Counted from the first letter of the stretch, positions 8,966 to 17,497 are shown. The stretch: DNA of 64,000 nt from Pantoea sp050157905 (GCF_050157905.1 NZ_JBKIWZ010000001.1:1612001-1676000), one strand, 5' to 3'. Program-made: numbers and translations. Notes: a model not told the origin generated them from the sequence alone.

Positions 8966-10402
8966 TCAAGCGAGTTTCGGGAAGGTCGCGACTTTGTTAA
9001 CGGTGTTGTGGTCCACGCTGCGTGGATCGATGCGTTCCAGATCTTTCAGGAAGCTCTCGCGCCAGGCTGTGATGTCGTTCCTGCGCAAAACCGCCATCAT
9101 ATCGTTGTAGCGGGAGATTCTTTCAGTGCGCGGCATGGTAATCGCTTTATCCAGCGCAGCGGCAACCTCATCACGGTCATAAGGATTAACGATTAACGCT
9201 GACGTCAGCTCGTTAGCCGCGCCGGCAAAACGCGACAGCACCAGTACGCCCGGATCGTCCGGGTCCTGCGCCGCCACATACTCTTTCGCCACCAGGTTCA
9301 TACCGTCACGCAGCGGTGTTACCAGACCCACATCGGTCAGACGGAAGATTTTCATCAGCAGGCGACGGTCGAAATGCTGGTTAAGGTAGTAGAGCGGAGT
9401 CCAGCCCAGCGTACCGTACTTACCATTAATGCGCCCTGCCTCGGTTTCCAGCTGATGACGGATATCCTGATAGGCCTGCACATCGCCACGTGACGTCGGT
9501 GCAATCTGCGAGTAACGAATTTTGCCACGGTGCTGTGGGAAGTTCTCCAGCAGAGCTTCATAGGCGAGGAAACGTTCTGGCAGACCTTTGGAATAATCGA
9601 GACGTTCACAGGCGATAATATTGCGCGCATCGCCCAGCTCTTTCTTCATTGCGGCCATTTTTGGCGGCAGCGGTCCTTCGGCCATCTCTTTAATGCTGTC
9701 TGGCTCAATCCCAATCGGATAAACCTCGGTCATAAAGGTATTGCCAAAGGCACGATGTTTTTTATCGCCTTTGTTCTGCAACTGCGTCAGCTGGCTGACG
9801 CTGTCGAGGAAGGCCACGCGATCTGATTCGGTCTGGAAGCCCAGCAGGTCATATTCGCACAGCATTTCCAGCAGCTCTTTATGCGGCGGCAGCGCATTGA
9901 ATATTTCGGGCGTCGGGAAAGGAATATGCAGGAAGAAACCGATACGGTTATTGATGCCTGCGCGACGGAGTGCTGCGGCGAACGGTAAAAAGTGATAATC
10001 GTGGATCCAGACAATGTCGTCCGGCTTAATCAGCGGTTTTAAACGCTGCGCCACCGCATCATTAACATCGCAGTAGCCTTCCCAGGCTTCACGCTGGAAC
10101 TGCACCAGATCAAGGCGATAATGGAAAGCAGGCCAGATAACCGTATTGGAGAACTGGCAATAATAGAGATCGTAATCATTCTGGCTCAGCGGGAATGAGG
10201 CATATTCGATACCTTCATGTTCCTGGACTCTGACCTCTTCCTCTTCTTCGCCTGTGAATTCGCTGATTTCACCGTTCCAGCCAAACCACAAGCCACCGGT
10301 GCTTTTCAGTGCATCGAGAATGCCGACGGCCAGGCCGCCTGCGCTGGTTTTAGACCCATCTGGCATGGCGACACGGTTAGATACAACCACTAAACGACTC
10401 AT
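8966..10402 (-). CDS. otsA: Trehalose-6-phosphate synthase OtsA
   Basis: Cytoplasmic GT20 enzyme joining UDP-glucose and glucose-6-phosphate to make trehalose-6-phosphate, an osmotic and general-stress solute pathway. 478 residues. Begins SRLVVVSNRV, has the glucose-6-phosphate/UDP-glucose site motifs (WIHDYHFLPFA, FFLHIPFPTPE, RLDYSKGLPERF) and the C-terminal LRDGMNLVAKEYVA block. The start overlaps the otsB stop by four bases. Confidence 0.98.
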   Translation of the reverse strand: MSRLVVVSNRVAMPDGSKTSAGGLAVGILDALKSTGGLWFGWNGEISEFTGEEEEEVRVQEHEGIEYASFPLSQNDYDLYYCQFSNTVIWPAFHYRLDLVQFQREAWEGYCDVNDAVAQRLKPLIKPDDIVWIHDYHFLPFAAALRRAGINNRIGFFLHIPFPTPEIFNALPPHKELLEMLCEYDLLGFQTESDRVAFLDSVSQLTQLQNKGDKKHRAFGNTFMTEVYPIGIEPDSIKEMAEGPLPPKMAAMKKELGDARNIIACERLDYSKGLPERFLAYEALLENFPQHRGKIRYSQIAPTSRGDVQAYQDIRHQLETEAGRINGKYGTLGWTPLYYLNQHFDRRLLMKIFRLTDVGLVTPLRDGMNLVAKEYVAAQDPDDPGVLVLSRFAGAANELTSALIVNPYDRDEVAAALDKAITMPRTERISRYNDMMAVLRRNDITAWRESFLKDLERIDPRSVDHNTVNKVATFPKLA

Positions 10403-11187
10403 AACCTAAACTCCTTACCGACGTTGTCTTGTTCTGATAGTAATAATGTTTTTTCCAGCCAGCCGTAAACTGCATTCACATCTTCAAGCCGGTAGTTGGC
10501 CTGAGTGGCACCCTCACCCACTTTTATGGAAATGCCCTGCGCTGCGTTCACGGCGGCAAAGCCTTTCTCGTCTGTCAGATCGTCACCGATAAAGACCGGC
10601 GTCCGTCCGGCAAACGGGGGCTGCTGCATAAAGTCGCTGATAGCAGCGCCTTTATCGATACCTTGCGGTTTAATTTCTACCACACATTTTCCCGGCTGGA
10701 GCGCCAGTCCCGGAAAACGCCTTATGGACTGTTCGGCCAGACGCAGGACATCCTGCTCGTGCTGCATTGCCTGGCGGTAGTGAAGGGCAAAGGCCATGCC
10801 TTTGACTTCCAGCTGGGTACCTGGCCAGGCGGCCATCGCATCCTGCAGTTCGGTCCTGAGCGACTGCTCAACCTCAACGGGCAGGCTGATGCGCTGCAGG
10901 TGCCCTTCTGCGTCACGGCGTTCAGCACCGTGCACACCCGCCGCCGGCCCCTTCAGGGGCGCAGCCAGCGCATCGAGTTGTTCAATGGGTCTGCCAGAAA
11001 CCAGCGCAAGTGCGCCCTGCGAGTGGGCAGAGAGCTGCTGAAGTTGGGCGATAACCTGCTCAGGAATAAAGACCGCTTCGGGACGGGACTGAATTGCTGC
11101 CAGCGTTCCATCGACATCAAAAAAGAAGGCGTACTGTCCGTTCGTTAATGTCGGGTAACTGGCATGAGGGTCTGCCACCTGATTCAC
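10399..11187 (-). CDS. otsB: Trehalose-6-phosphate phosphatase OtsB
   Basis: HAD-superfamily phosphatase that releases trehalose from the OtsA product. 262 residues. HAD motif I is FFDVDGTLA near residue 22, motif III is a conserved Lys/Gly region, and motif IV is GDDLTDEKGF near residue 200. First gene of otsBA. In enterobacteria this operon depends on RpoS; no promoter was assigned here. Confidence 0.97.
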   Translation of the reverse strand: MNQVADPHASYPTLTNGQYAFFFDVDGTLAAIQSRPEAVFIPEQVIAQLQQLSAHSQGALALVSGRPIEQLDALAAPLKGPAAGVHGAERRDAEGHLQRISLPVEVEQSLRTELQDAMAAWPGTQLEVKGMAFALHYRQAMQHEQDVLRLAEQSIRRFPGLALQPGKCVVEIKPQGIDKGAAISDFMQQPPFAGRTPVFIGDDLTDEKGFAAVNAAQGISIKVGEGATQANYRLEDVNAVYGWLEKTLLLSEQDNVGKEFRL

Positions 11188-11563
11188 GTCACTTCTCCTG
11201 AAATCGTATTGAATAAAACATTGAGTTAAAACAAGAATGTCCTGACGCAGTCAGGTCAGCAAGCGGGAAATTCTGAAAGGCGGTGATTGAGGGGTAAAAC
11301 AGGGTGATTCGATAGGTCACTCTCCTCAAACGTGCAAACGCGTTGCTGACAATACTGACTACCTGAGAACACCTTCGCGTTAAGTGTAGTCATTAATAGG
11401 GGTTACGCCAGAAATATGCAGTTTTCATGCCAGCCGCTGCGGTTAAATAAGCAGAAAAGCGCCTCGTCAGCCTGTACCTTTCAGGCTAACGAGCGCGGCT
11501 CCGGTCCAGGCATGACCTGGGTATGGCCTGCATTGCAATTGGGACAACAGGCCGCGATCAAAC
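11188..11563. other. Divergent intergenic region otsB / eptA
   Basis: About 375 bases without a supportable gene. It contains an interrupted inverted repeat at 11463-11493 (CTCGTCAGCCTG / CAGGCTAACGAG) with no T run and a small CCAGG/CCTGG repeat near 11508. These lie on the eptA side and may influence its leader. The otsB promoter must lie at the left end. Confidence 0.5.
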
Positions 11564-11572
11564 CTTAAGCGT

Positions 11573-11589
11573 CTTAAGGTATTCCTAAT
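11573..11589 (+). promoter_or_regulatory. PmrA/BasR box upstream of eptA
   Basis: CTTAAG-GTATT-CCTAAT fits the PmrA direct repeat (YTTAAK, 5 bases, YTTAAK) with one mismatch. A further CTTAAG at 11564-11569 lies just upstream. The box sits 49 bases before the ATG at 11639, suggesting that eptA-basR-basS is autoregulated by its own response regulator. Confidence 0.75.
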
Positions 11590-11638
11590 ATTGAAAGCGC
11601 ACTATCGTGACACTTTTATTACTCTGGTTTCTGCTCTC

Positions 11639-13267
11639 ATGGCGTTTACCCTTAAAAGGCCGCTGATTAGCCGCCTCAGCTTGCTGATCTTCGCTGCGAT
11701 CTACATCGCGGTATTTCTGAATATTGCCTATTACCGGCAGGTGCTGGCGGTAATGCCGCTGGATAGCCTTCATACCACGCTGGTCTTTTTATCGATGCCG
11801 CTGGTCGCCTTCAGCGTCATTAATATCGCGCTGACCCTGGCCTCATTTTTCTGGCTGGACAGGCTGCTGGCTGCGCTGTTTATTCTGGTTTCCGCCTCGG
11901 CGCAGTTTTTTATTCAGACCTATCACATCGTGATTGATCGCTCGATGATCACCAATATGATGGACACCACCGCCTCAGAAACCTTTGCGCTGATCACACC
12001 GCAACTGATTTTTACACTGCTGACCTCGGGCGTACTGATGGCGTTGCTGATGTTCTGGCCACGGGTAAAACGGCAGCAGTTGCGCGGCGTACTGGCACGC
12101 CTGCTCAGCCTGATCCTTTCGGCCGCGCTGATCGTGCTGGTTGCTCTGCTCTTCTATAAAGATTACGCGTCGCTGTTCCGTAATAACCGTGAACTGGTGA
12201 AAGCACTGAGCCCGTCAAACAGCATCGCCGCGACGCTCTCCTGGTATAAGCATCAGGAGCTGCAGAACGTGCCGCTGGTACGCATCGGGGAGGATGCGCA
12301 TCTGCTGCCCGGCCACAGCACCGGTAAACCTCAGCTCACCATTCTGGTTCTGGGCGAGACCTCGCGTGCACAGAACTTCTCGCTGGGCGGCTATACGCGG
12401 CTGACCAATCCGCTGCTGGCAAAAGATGATGTAATCTACTTCCCGCACACCACCTCCTGCGGAACGGCGACTGCGGTGTCGGTGCCCTGCATGTTCTCCA
12501 ACATGCCGCGCGCCCACTACGACGATGTACTGGCCGCCCATCAGGAGGGGCTGCTGGATGTGATTCAGCGCGCCGGGATCAGCGTGCTATGGAATGAGAA
12601 TGACGGGGGCTGCAAAGGTGCCTGCGATCGGGTTCCGCATCAGGATATGACCAGCCTGAATCTGCCCGGCATGTGTATCGATGGCGAATGCTATGACGAC
12701 GTCCTGTTCCATGGTCTGGATGAATACATCAGCCAGCTGAAAGGTAACGCAGTGATTGTCCTGCACACGATTGGCAGCCATGGGCCGACCTACAGCCATC
12801 GCTATCCGCCGCAGCTGCGTCAGTTTGCCCCGACCTGTGATACCAATCAGATCCAGGACTGCTCGCAGCAGCAGCTGGTCAACACCTATGACAACACGAT
12901 AGTTAATGTGGATCACATTGTTGATAAGGCCATCGGCATCCTGCGCGCGCATCAGGATCGTTTTACTACCAGCCTGGTCTATCTTTCTGATCACGGGGAA
13001 TCGCTGGGCGAAAATGGCGCCTATCTGCATGGTCTGCCCTATGCTATCGCGCCGGATACGCAGAAACATGTCCCGCTGCTGCTCTGGCTGTCAGACGATT
13101 ATCAGCATCGTTTTGCGGTTAACCGCAGCTGCCTGACTAAACTGGCCGCGACAGATGATTTCTCTCAGGATAATCTGTTCTCTACCCTGCTGGGATTAAC
13201 CGGCACCGCAACCCACGAATATGTACCTGCGGATGATATTTTGACGTCGTGTCGGAGCCAACCCTAA
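11639..13267 (+). CDS. eptA: Lipid A phosphoethanolamine transferase EptA
   Basis: Inner-membrane enzyme that adds phosphoethanolamine to lipid A, lowering affinity for polymyxin and other cationic peptides. About 542 residues from this ATG (E. coli EptA has 547). About five N-terminal membrane helices precede a periplasmic alkaline-phosphatase-like domain, with the metal site in LGETSRAQNFSLGGY and the nucleophile Thr in the HTTSCGTATAVSVPCMFS block. An in-frame TTG at 11591 would lengthen it by 16 codons, but that codon touches the PmrA box, upstream of any plausible transcript start, so the ATG is preferred. The stop overlaps the basR start (TAATG). Confidence 0.95.
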   Translation: MAFTLKRPLISRLSLLIFAAIYIAVFLNIAYYRQVLAVMPLDSLHTTLVFLSMPLVAFSVINIALTLASFFWLDRLLAALFILVSASAQFFIQTYHIVIDRSMITNMMDTTASETFALITPQLIFTLLTSGVLMALLMFWPRVKRQQLRGVLARLLSLILSAALIVLVALLFYKDYASLFRNNRELVKALSPSNSIAATLSWYKHQELQNVPLVRIGEDAHLLPGHSTGKPQLTILVLGETSRAQNFSLGGYTRLTNPLLAKDDVIYFPHTTSCGTATAVSVPCMFSNMPRAHYDDVLAAHQEGLLDVIQRAGISVLWNENDGGCKGACDRVPHQDMTSLNLPGMCIDGECYDDVLFHGLDEYISQLKGNAVIVLHTIGSHGPTYSHRYPPQLRQFAPTCDTNQIQDCSQQQLVNTYDNTIVNVDHIVDKAIGILRAHQDRFTTSLVYLSDHGESLGENGAYLHGLPYAIAPDTQKHVPLLLWLSDDYQHRFAVNRSCLTKLAATDDFSQDNLFSTLLGLTGTATHEYVPADDILTSCRSQP

Positions 13268-13947
13268 TGAAGATACTGATTGTTGAAGATGACGCCCTGC
13301 TGCTGCAGGGGCTGATGCTGGCGCTGGAAGGTGAAGGCTATGTCTGCGACGGCGTGACACGGGTACGCGATGCCGAGGCGCACTTTGCCAGCGGGCTTTA
13401 CAGCCTGGTAGTGCTGGATCTGGGTCTGCCGGACGAAGATGGACTCCATTTCCTGATCCGTCTGCGGCGGCAGAAGAAGATGACGCCGGTACTGATCCTG
13501 ACCGCACGCGACACCATCAGCGAGCGCATCGCCGGGCTTGACGCTGGCGCGGATGACTATCTGATTAAACCGTTCTCGCTGGATGAGCTGCTGGCACGGA
13601 TCCGTGCCCTGATCCGCCGTAATGTCAATCAGGGGGATACCCAGGTGAGAGTGGGCGCGCTGGCGCTGGATATGACCCATCGTCAGATCTCGCTCAGCGA
13701 CGTGTTGCTGGACCTGACGCCTAAAGAGTTCGCAATCCTGTCGCGGCTGATGCTTAAGGCCGGCAATCCGGTTCACCGCGAAATTCTCTATCAGGATATC
13801 TACAACTGGGAAACCGAACCTTCGACCAATACCCTGGAAGTGCATATTCATAATCTGCGCGACAAAATTGGCAAAAGCGCCATCCGCACCGTGCGCGGCT
13901 TTGGTTATGCGCTTGTCACGCAGGATGGCCTTCGTGAGGCAACATGA
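13267..13947 (+). CDS. basR: Response regulator BasR (PmrA)
   Basis: OmpR-family regulator, 226 residues. The receiver domain has acidic residues EDD near 8-10, the phospho-acceptor Asp in LDLGLPDEDG near 51 and the Lys in IKPFSLDELLARI. A winged-helix DNA-binding domain follows (TNTLEVHIHNLRDKIG). ATG at 13267 overlaps the eptA stop. It is expected to bind the CTTAAG-type boxes at 11573 and 15160. Confidence 0.97.
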   Translation: MKILIVEDDALLLQGLMLALEGEGYVCDGVTRVRDAEAHFASGLYSLVVLDLGLPDEDGLHFLIRLRRQKKMTPVLILTARDTISERIAGLDAGADDYLIKPFSLDELLARIRALIRRNVNQGDTQVRVGALALDMTHRQISLSDVLLDLTPKEFAILSRLMLKAGNPVHREILYQDIYNWETEPSTNTLEVHIHNLRDKIGKSAIRTVRGFGYALVTQDGLREAT

Positions 13948-15002
13948 TAGGACGTTTCGATCATCGCAGTATGCGCTTTCGCCTTATCCTGACTATTGGC
14001 CTGATCCTGCTGGTTTTCCAGGTGATCAGCGTGGTCTGGCTCTGGCACGAAAGTAAAGAGCAGATTCAGTATCTGGTGGAAGCGCATCTGCAGAAGCGCA
14101 ATATGGACAGCAACGTCGAGCGTGAAGTCCGCGAAGCCGTGGCCAGTCTGGCGGTGCCGAGTCTGGTGATGATCACCCTGACCCTGCTGCTTTGCTATCA
14201 GGCGGTGAAATGGATAACACGGCCGCTCTATCGTCTGCAGAGAGAACTGGAAAGCCGCAGCGAAGAGAATCTCGACCCGGTTGCATGCCACAGCCAGGTG
14301 CATGAGATTGACGCGGTGACGCAGGCGATCAACCAGCTGGTGGCCCGCCTGAACAGCAGCCTGGAACGTGAGCGCCTCTTTACCGCGGATGTGGCGCACG
14401 AATTGCGCACCCCGCTGGCCGGTCTGCGCCTGCATCTGGAGTTAATCGAACGTCACAGCGATGTCAAAGTTCAGCCGCTGGTTCAGCGGCTGGATCAGAT
14501 GACCCACAGCGTGTCGCAGCTGCTGAGTCTGGCACGCGCCGGGCAGTCCTTCACCTCCGGCACCTATCAGAACGTGGGGCTGATTGAAGATGTGATTTTG
14601 CCGATGGAGGCGGAGCTGAGCATCATGCTGGAGGCGCACAATCAGACGCTGCTGCTCGACCTGCCGCAGGAACAGTTTGTACGCGGTGATGCAACACTGC
14701 TGAAGATGCTGCTGCGGAATCTGGTGGAAAACGCCCATCGCTACAGCCCGGAGAACAGCACTATCAGTGTGCATCTGCTCGCGTCACCACAGCCAATGAT
14801 GGTGGTGGAAGATCAGGGACCGGGAATTGATGAGAGTAAAAGTGGCGAGCTGAGTAAAGCCTTTATCCGGATGGATAGCCGCTATGGCGGGATCGGACTC
14901 GGGCTGAGCATCGTCAGCCGCATCGTTCAGTTACACCGCTTCCAGTTTTTCCTGGAGAACCGTCGCGATCAAAGCGGCTGTCGGGCAGTGGTCCGGTTTT
15001 AA
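13944..15002 (+). CDS. basS: Sensor histidine kinase BasS (PmrB)
   Basis: Membrane sensor kinase for iron/low pH/cationic signals, partner of BasR. 352 residues: membrane helix at about 13-35, a very short periplasmic segment, second helix at about 70-92, HAMP, dimerisation domain with the phospho-His in ADVAHELRTPLAGLRL (near 150), then an ATPase domain with N box (LLRNLVENAHRYS), EDQGPGI and GGIGLGLSIV. The start overlaps the basR stop by four bases. Its last codons overlap the convergent small gene. Confidence 0.96.
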   Translation: MIGRFDHRSMRFRLILTIGLILLVFQVISVVWLWHESKEQIQYLVEAHLQKRNMDSNVEREVREAVASLAVPSLVMITLTLLLCYQAVKWITRPLYRLQRELESRSEENLDPVACHSQVHEIDAVTQAINQLVARLNSSLERERLFTADVAHELRTPLAGLRLHLELIERHSDVKVQPLVQRLDQMTHSVSQLLSLARAGQSFTSGTYQNVGLIEDVILPMEAELSIMLEAHNQTLLLDLPQEQFVRGDATLLKMLLRNLVENAHRYSPENSTISVHLLASPQPMMVVEDQGPGIDESKSGELSKAFIRMDSRYGGIGLGLSIVSRIVQLHRFQFFLENRRDQSGCRAVVRF

Positions 15003-15118
15003 GCGCTGAACCAGGCCGAGAGAAACAGAATGACCGTCCCCGCAGCAATCAGCAGTGCAGCATATTCGCTTACCGGGCGCGGGGTCGTTACAGGCAGGTC
15101 AGCAGAAACCGTTTTCAT
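14999..15118 (-). CDS. Small membrane protein (39 aa) under a PmrA box, convergent to basS
   Basis: 39 codons with a strong ribosome-binding site (GAGGAG seven bases before ATG). The first ~18 residues are polar (MKTVSADLPVTTPRPVSEY). They are followed by one hydrophobic helix (AALLIAAGTVILFLSAWF) and a two-residue tail, so a single-pass inner-membrane peptide. Its upstream region carries a full consensus PmrA box. Its stop overlaps the 3' end of basS by four bases. No known family was recognised. By analogy only, it recalls PmrR, a small PmrA-controlled membrane peptide of Salmonella that inhibits LpxT, but the sequence is not recognisably the same. Confidence 0.75.
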   Translation of the reverse strand: MKTVSADLPVTTPRPVSEYAALLIAAGTVILFLSAWFSA

Positions 15119-15159
15119 CGCATTCTCCTCAGTTGGAGCAGACAGTATCGCGACGGCAT

Positions 15160-15176
15160 ATTAAGGAAACCTTAAG
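15160..15176 (-). promoter_or_regulatory. Consensus PmrA/BasR box
   Basis: Minus strand CTTAAG-GTTTC-CTTAAT, an exact match to YTTAAK-N5-YTTAAK. It is 42 bases upstream of the 39-codon gene, with GATACT as a possible -10 between them. The orientation fits the minus strand better than the divergent gene at 15305, because ATTAAG breaks the pattern on the plus strand. Confidence 0.85.
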
Positions 15177-15304
15177 CTCGCGATACTGCCACACAGAATT
15201 CTGGTTCACCGCTCTCTGCGCGTGCAGATAGCCCGTCATCCGGCCTGCTGCCTCTGCCGTGTGCTCTACACTTAATGGTTACGTTTCATTGACGGAGTGA
15301 CGCC

Positions 15305-15871
15305 ATGAGCCCGCGCATGCACAAATATGCTTTTCCGGTCAGTAAAGCCCGCAAATATCTGGAACCCGGTCCGGTGGTGCTGCTCAGTTCGCAGTATCAG
15401 GATCACCACGACATCATGACCCTCGGCTGGCACACCGTGCTGGAGTTTTCGCCCTCCCTCGTCGGCTGCATGATCGCGGGCATGAATCACAGTCATGAGC
15501 TGATCCGTCACAGCGGTCAGTGTGTCCTGAACATCCCCTCCGCCTCGCTGATTGACGAAGTGGTCGCCATCGGCAACAGCCATGGTGACCAGCTCGATAA
15601 ATTCAGCGCTTTCAACCTCACGCCGGAACCGGCTCAGGTGGTGGGCGCCCCAATGATTGCCGAATGTTTTGCCAGCTTCGAATGCCAGCTCTATGACGAT
15701 GCGATGGTGGCCCGTTATAACCTGTTTATTTTTGAAATCGTGAAAGCGCATGTCGCCGAACAGCCGGAGTATCCCGCGACGCTGCACTACACCGGTGAAG
15801 GCCGGTTCAGCGTAATGGGCGATAAAATGCTGGATAAGAGCGGCGATTTTAAACCTGAGATGCTGTTGTAG
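15305..15871 (+). CDS. Flavin reductase-like (FMN-binding split barrel) protein
   Basis: 188-residue cytoplasmic protein resembling the flavin_reduct family (flavoredoxin-like). Visible features are the opening strand GPVVLLSSQYQDHHDIMTLGWH, in which the Thr-Leu-Gly-Trp segment fits the FMN phosphate loop, and the GQCVLNIPS block. It probably binds FMN. Substrate and partner are unknown, and it is not obviously co-transcribed with its neighbours. It starts at an ATG preceded by GACGGAGTGACGCC. Confidence 0.75.
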   Translation: MSPRMHKYAFPVSKARKYLEPGPVVLLSSQYQDHHDIMTLGWHTVLEFSPSLVGCMIAGMNHSHELIRHSGQCVLNIPSASLIDEVVAIGNSHGDQLDKFSAFNLTPEPAQVVGAPMIAECFASFECQLYDDAMVARYNLFIFEIVKAHVAEQPEYPATLHYTGEGRFSVMGDKMLDKSGDFKPEMLL

Positions 15872-15930
15872 TTGAAAGCCCCTCATTCCGTCCCCATTCA
15901 ACTCTTTCGACCTGACAGGAGTAAAATATT

Positions 15931-16464
15931 ATGGCAATCGAATATGCAGTGATCGCAGGTGGCTGTTTCTGGTGCACCGAAGCAGTATTTAAAGATGTGA
16001 TCGGCGTTGAGTCGGTGGAAAGTGGTTATACCGGTGGCGCCCGGCCTAATCCTACCTATGAGCAGGTCTGCAGCGGGGCCACCGGTCATGCGGAAGCGAT
16101 TCGTATTGGCTTTGACCCGGAGAAAGTGAGCTTCGGCGATCTGCTGGATATCAGCTTCGTTACGCATGATCCGACGCAGCTTAACCGTCAGGGTAACGAC
16201 ATCGGCACGCAGTACCGCTCGGCGATTTTCCCGGCCAATGCGGAACAGGAAGCGGAAGCGCGCGCCGCCATTGCTCGCGCCCAGGCGGACCATGAGGTGC
16301 CGGTAGTGACCACCATCGAGCCTTTGAAAGAGTGGTATCCGGCGGAAGCCTATCACCAGGATTACTGGGAAGGCGCAGGTCAGCGCAATGGCTACTGCAT
16401 GGCGGTAATCCCACCCAAGCTGCAGAAACTGCGTAAAAGTTTTGCTGACCGTGTGAAAAGCTGA
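15931..16464 (+). CDS. msrA: Peptide methionine sulfoxide reductase MsrA
   Basis: Reduces methionine-S-sulfoxide in oxidised proteins. 177 residues with the catalytic motif GGCFWCTEAVF at residues 10-20, GYTGG, and the FHDPT-like segment THDPTQLNRQGNDIGTQYRS. It is shorter than the 212-residue E. coli MsrA and belongs to the short form that starts nearly at the active site. A clear AGGAG ribosome-binding site precedes the ATG. Confidence 0.95.
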   Translation: MAIEYAVIAGGCFWCTEAVFKDVIGVESVESGYTGGARPNPTYEQVCSGATGHAEAIRIGFDPEKVSFGDLLDISFVTHDPTQLNRQGNDIGTQYRSAIFPANAEQEAEARAAIARAQADHEVPVVTTIEPLKEWYPAEAYHQDYWEGAGQRNGYCMAVIPPKLQKLRKSFADRVKS

Positions 16465-16639
16465 TTCGTCAGGGTGACATCGGACCGGCAGCCTCGCCGG
16501 GATGTCGCCCTTATTCGGTCTGCTTTTCCATAACGTTGAAAATTCCGGCAGATAAGGGCCTGTAAATTGCCCGTTTCAGGGTCGGGCAGATCGATTCGTA
16601 CAGAGCTTAAGCGAATAGATCAAAAGAAAAAAATAGTGC

Positions 16640-16668
16640 TTGACCGTTTTCAGTCGACTCCCTATAGT
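16640..16668 (+). promoter_or_regulatory. Promoter of tRNA-Ser(GGA)
   Basis: TTGACC, 17 bases, TATAGT. This is a near-consensus sigma-70 promoter with a GC-rich discriminator (AGCGCCCC) after the -10, as usual for stable RNA genes under stringent control. The tRNA begins about 40 bases downstream. Confidence 0.88.
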
Positions 16669-16707
16669 AGCGCCCCGTTGACCCAGCGCGGTCAGCGAAG
16701 TAAATGT

Positions 16708-16795
16708 GGTGAGGTGTCCGAGTGGCTGAAGGAGCACGCCTGGAAAGTGTGTATACGGCAACGTATCGGGGGTTCGAATCCCCCTCTCACCGCCA
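16708..16795 (+). tRNA. tRNA-Ser (anticodon GGA)
   Basis: 88 bases with an encoded CCA end. Acceptor stem GGTGAGG / CTCACC, a long variable arm (GTGTATACGGCAACGTATC), anticodon loop CTGGAAA giving GGA, and T arm GGGGGTTCGAATCCCCC. Nearly identical to the E. coli serW/serX product. It is followed directly by an array of repeats carrying copies of its 3' end. Confidence 0.97.
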
Positions 16796-17491
16796 CATTC
16801 TGAAGAAGAGCCTGAACGAAAGTTCAGGCTTTTTTTTTGCCTATTGCACCGTGCAGAGGGGGTGAGAAGCCCCGCAGGGGTTCGACAGCGTGCGCAGCGC
16901 GCTGGACAGCGTCGTATACGACGCTGCCCGCAGGGTGAGCGCAGCGAATCCATCCCCCTCTCACCGCCACATTCTGAAGAAGAGCCTGAACGAAAGTTCA
17001 GGCTTTTTTTTGCCTATTGCACTGCACAGAGGGGGTGAGAAGCCCCGCAGGGGTTCGACAGCGTGCGCAGCGCGCTGGACAGCGTCGTATACGACGCTGT
17101 CCGCAGGGTGAGCGCAGCGAATCCATCCCCCTCTCACCGCCACATTCTGAAGAAGAGCCTGAACGAAAGTTCAGGCTTTTTTTTGCATATTGCACTGCAC
17201 AGAGGGGGGGTGAGAAGCCCCGCAGGGGTTCGACAGCGTGAGCAGCGCGCTGGACAGCGTCGTATACGACGCTGCCCGCAGGGTGAGCGCAGCGAATCCA
17301 TCCCCCTCTCACCGCCACATTCTGAAGAAGAGCCTGAACGAAAGTTCAGGCTTTTTTTTTGCCTATTGCACCGCACAGAGGGGGTGAGAAGTCCCGCCGG
17401 AGTGCGACAGCGTGCGCAGCGCGCTGGACAGCGGCGCCTGCGACGCTGCCCGCAGGGTGAGCGCAGCGAATCCATCCCCCTCTCACCGCCA
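16796..17491 (+). repeat. Tandem array of four ~174-bp repeats carrying tRNA-Ser 3' ends (rtT-like)
   Basis: Four head-to-tail units: 16796-16969, 16970-17142, 17143-17317 and 17318-17491. Each starts with CATTCTGAAGAAG and a terminator hairpin (AGCCTGAAC-GAAA-GTTCAGGCT plus 7-9 T). It continues with a GC-rich stretch that in three units contains the 20-bp palindrome CAGCGTCGTATACGACGCTG, and ends in the last ~18 bases of the tRNA (CCCCCTCTCACCGCCACA). Unit 4 differs at the palindrome. The layout matches the rtT repeats after tyrT in E. coli (178-bp units with a piece of the tRNA 3' end), but here on a serine tRNA. Open frames across it are by-products. Confidence 0.93.
16809..16838 (+). terminator. 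Terminator of tRNA-Ser(GGA), first of four copies
   Basis: AGCCTGAAC-GAAA-GTTCAGGCT followed by eight T. Equivalent copies lie at 16983-17011, 17156-17184 and 17331-17360, one per repeat unit. Readthrough of the first would produce longer RNAs with further tRNA-like 3' ends. Confidence 0.9.
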
Positions 17492-17497
17492 CATCCA

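Noticed and set aside
8739..8969. 76-codon frame at the end of otsA, and a 68-codon frame at 8559-8765
   Set aside because: The first overlaps the otsA stop and covers its terminator; neither has a ribosome-binding site or recognisable sequence.
11591..11638. TTG start extending eptA by 16 codons
   Set aside because: The codon lies two bases after the PmrA box, so it is probably outside the transcript, and family members start near the ATG at 11639.
16796..17491. Possible CRISPR array
   Set aside because: Units are contiguous 174-bp tandem copies with no unique spacers and no cas genes nearby.
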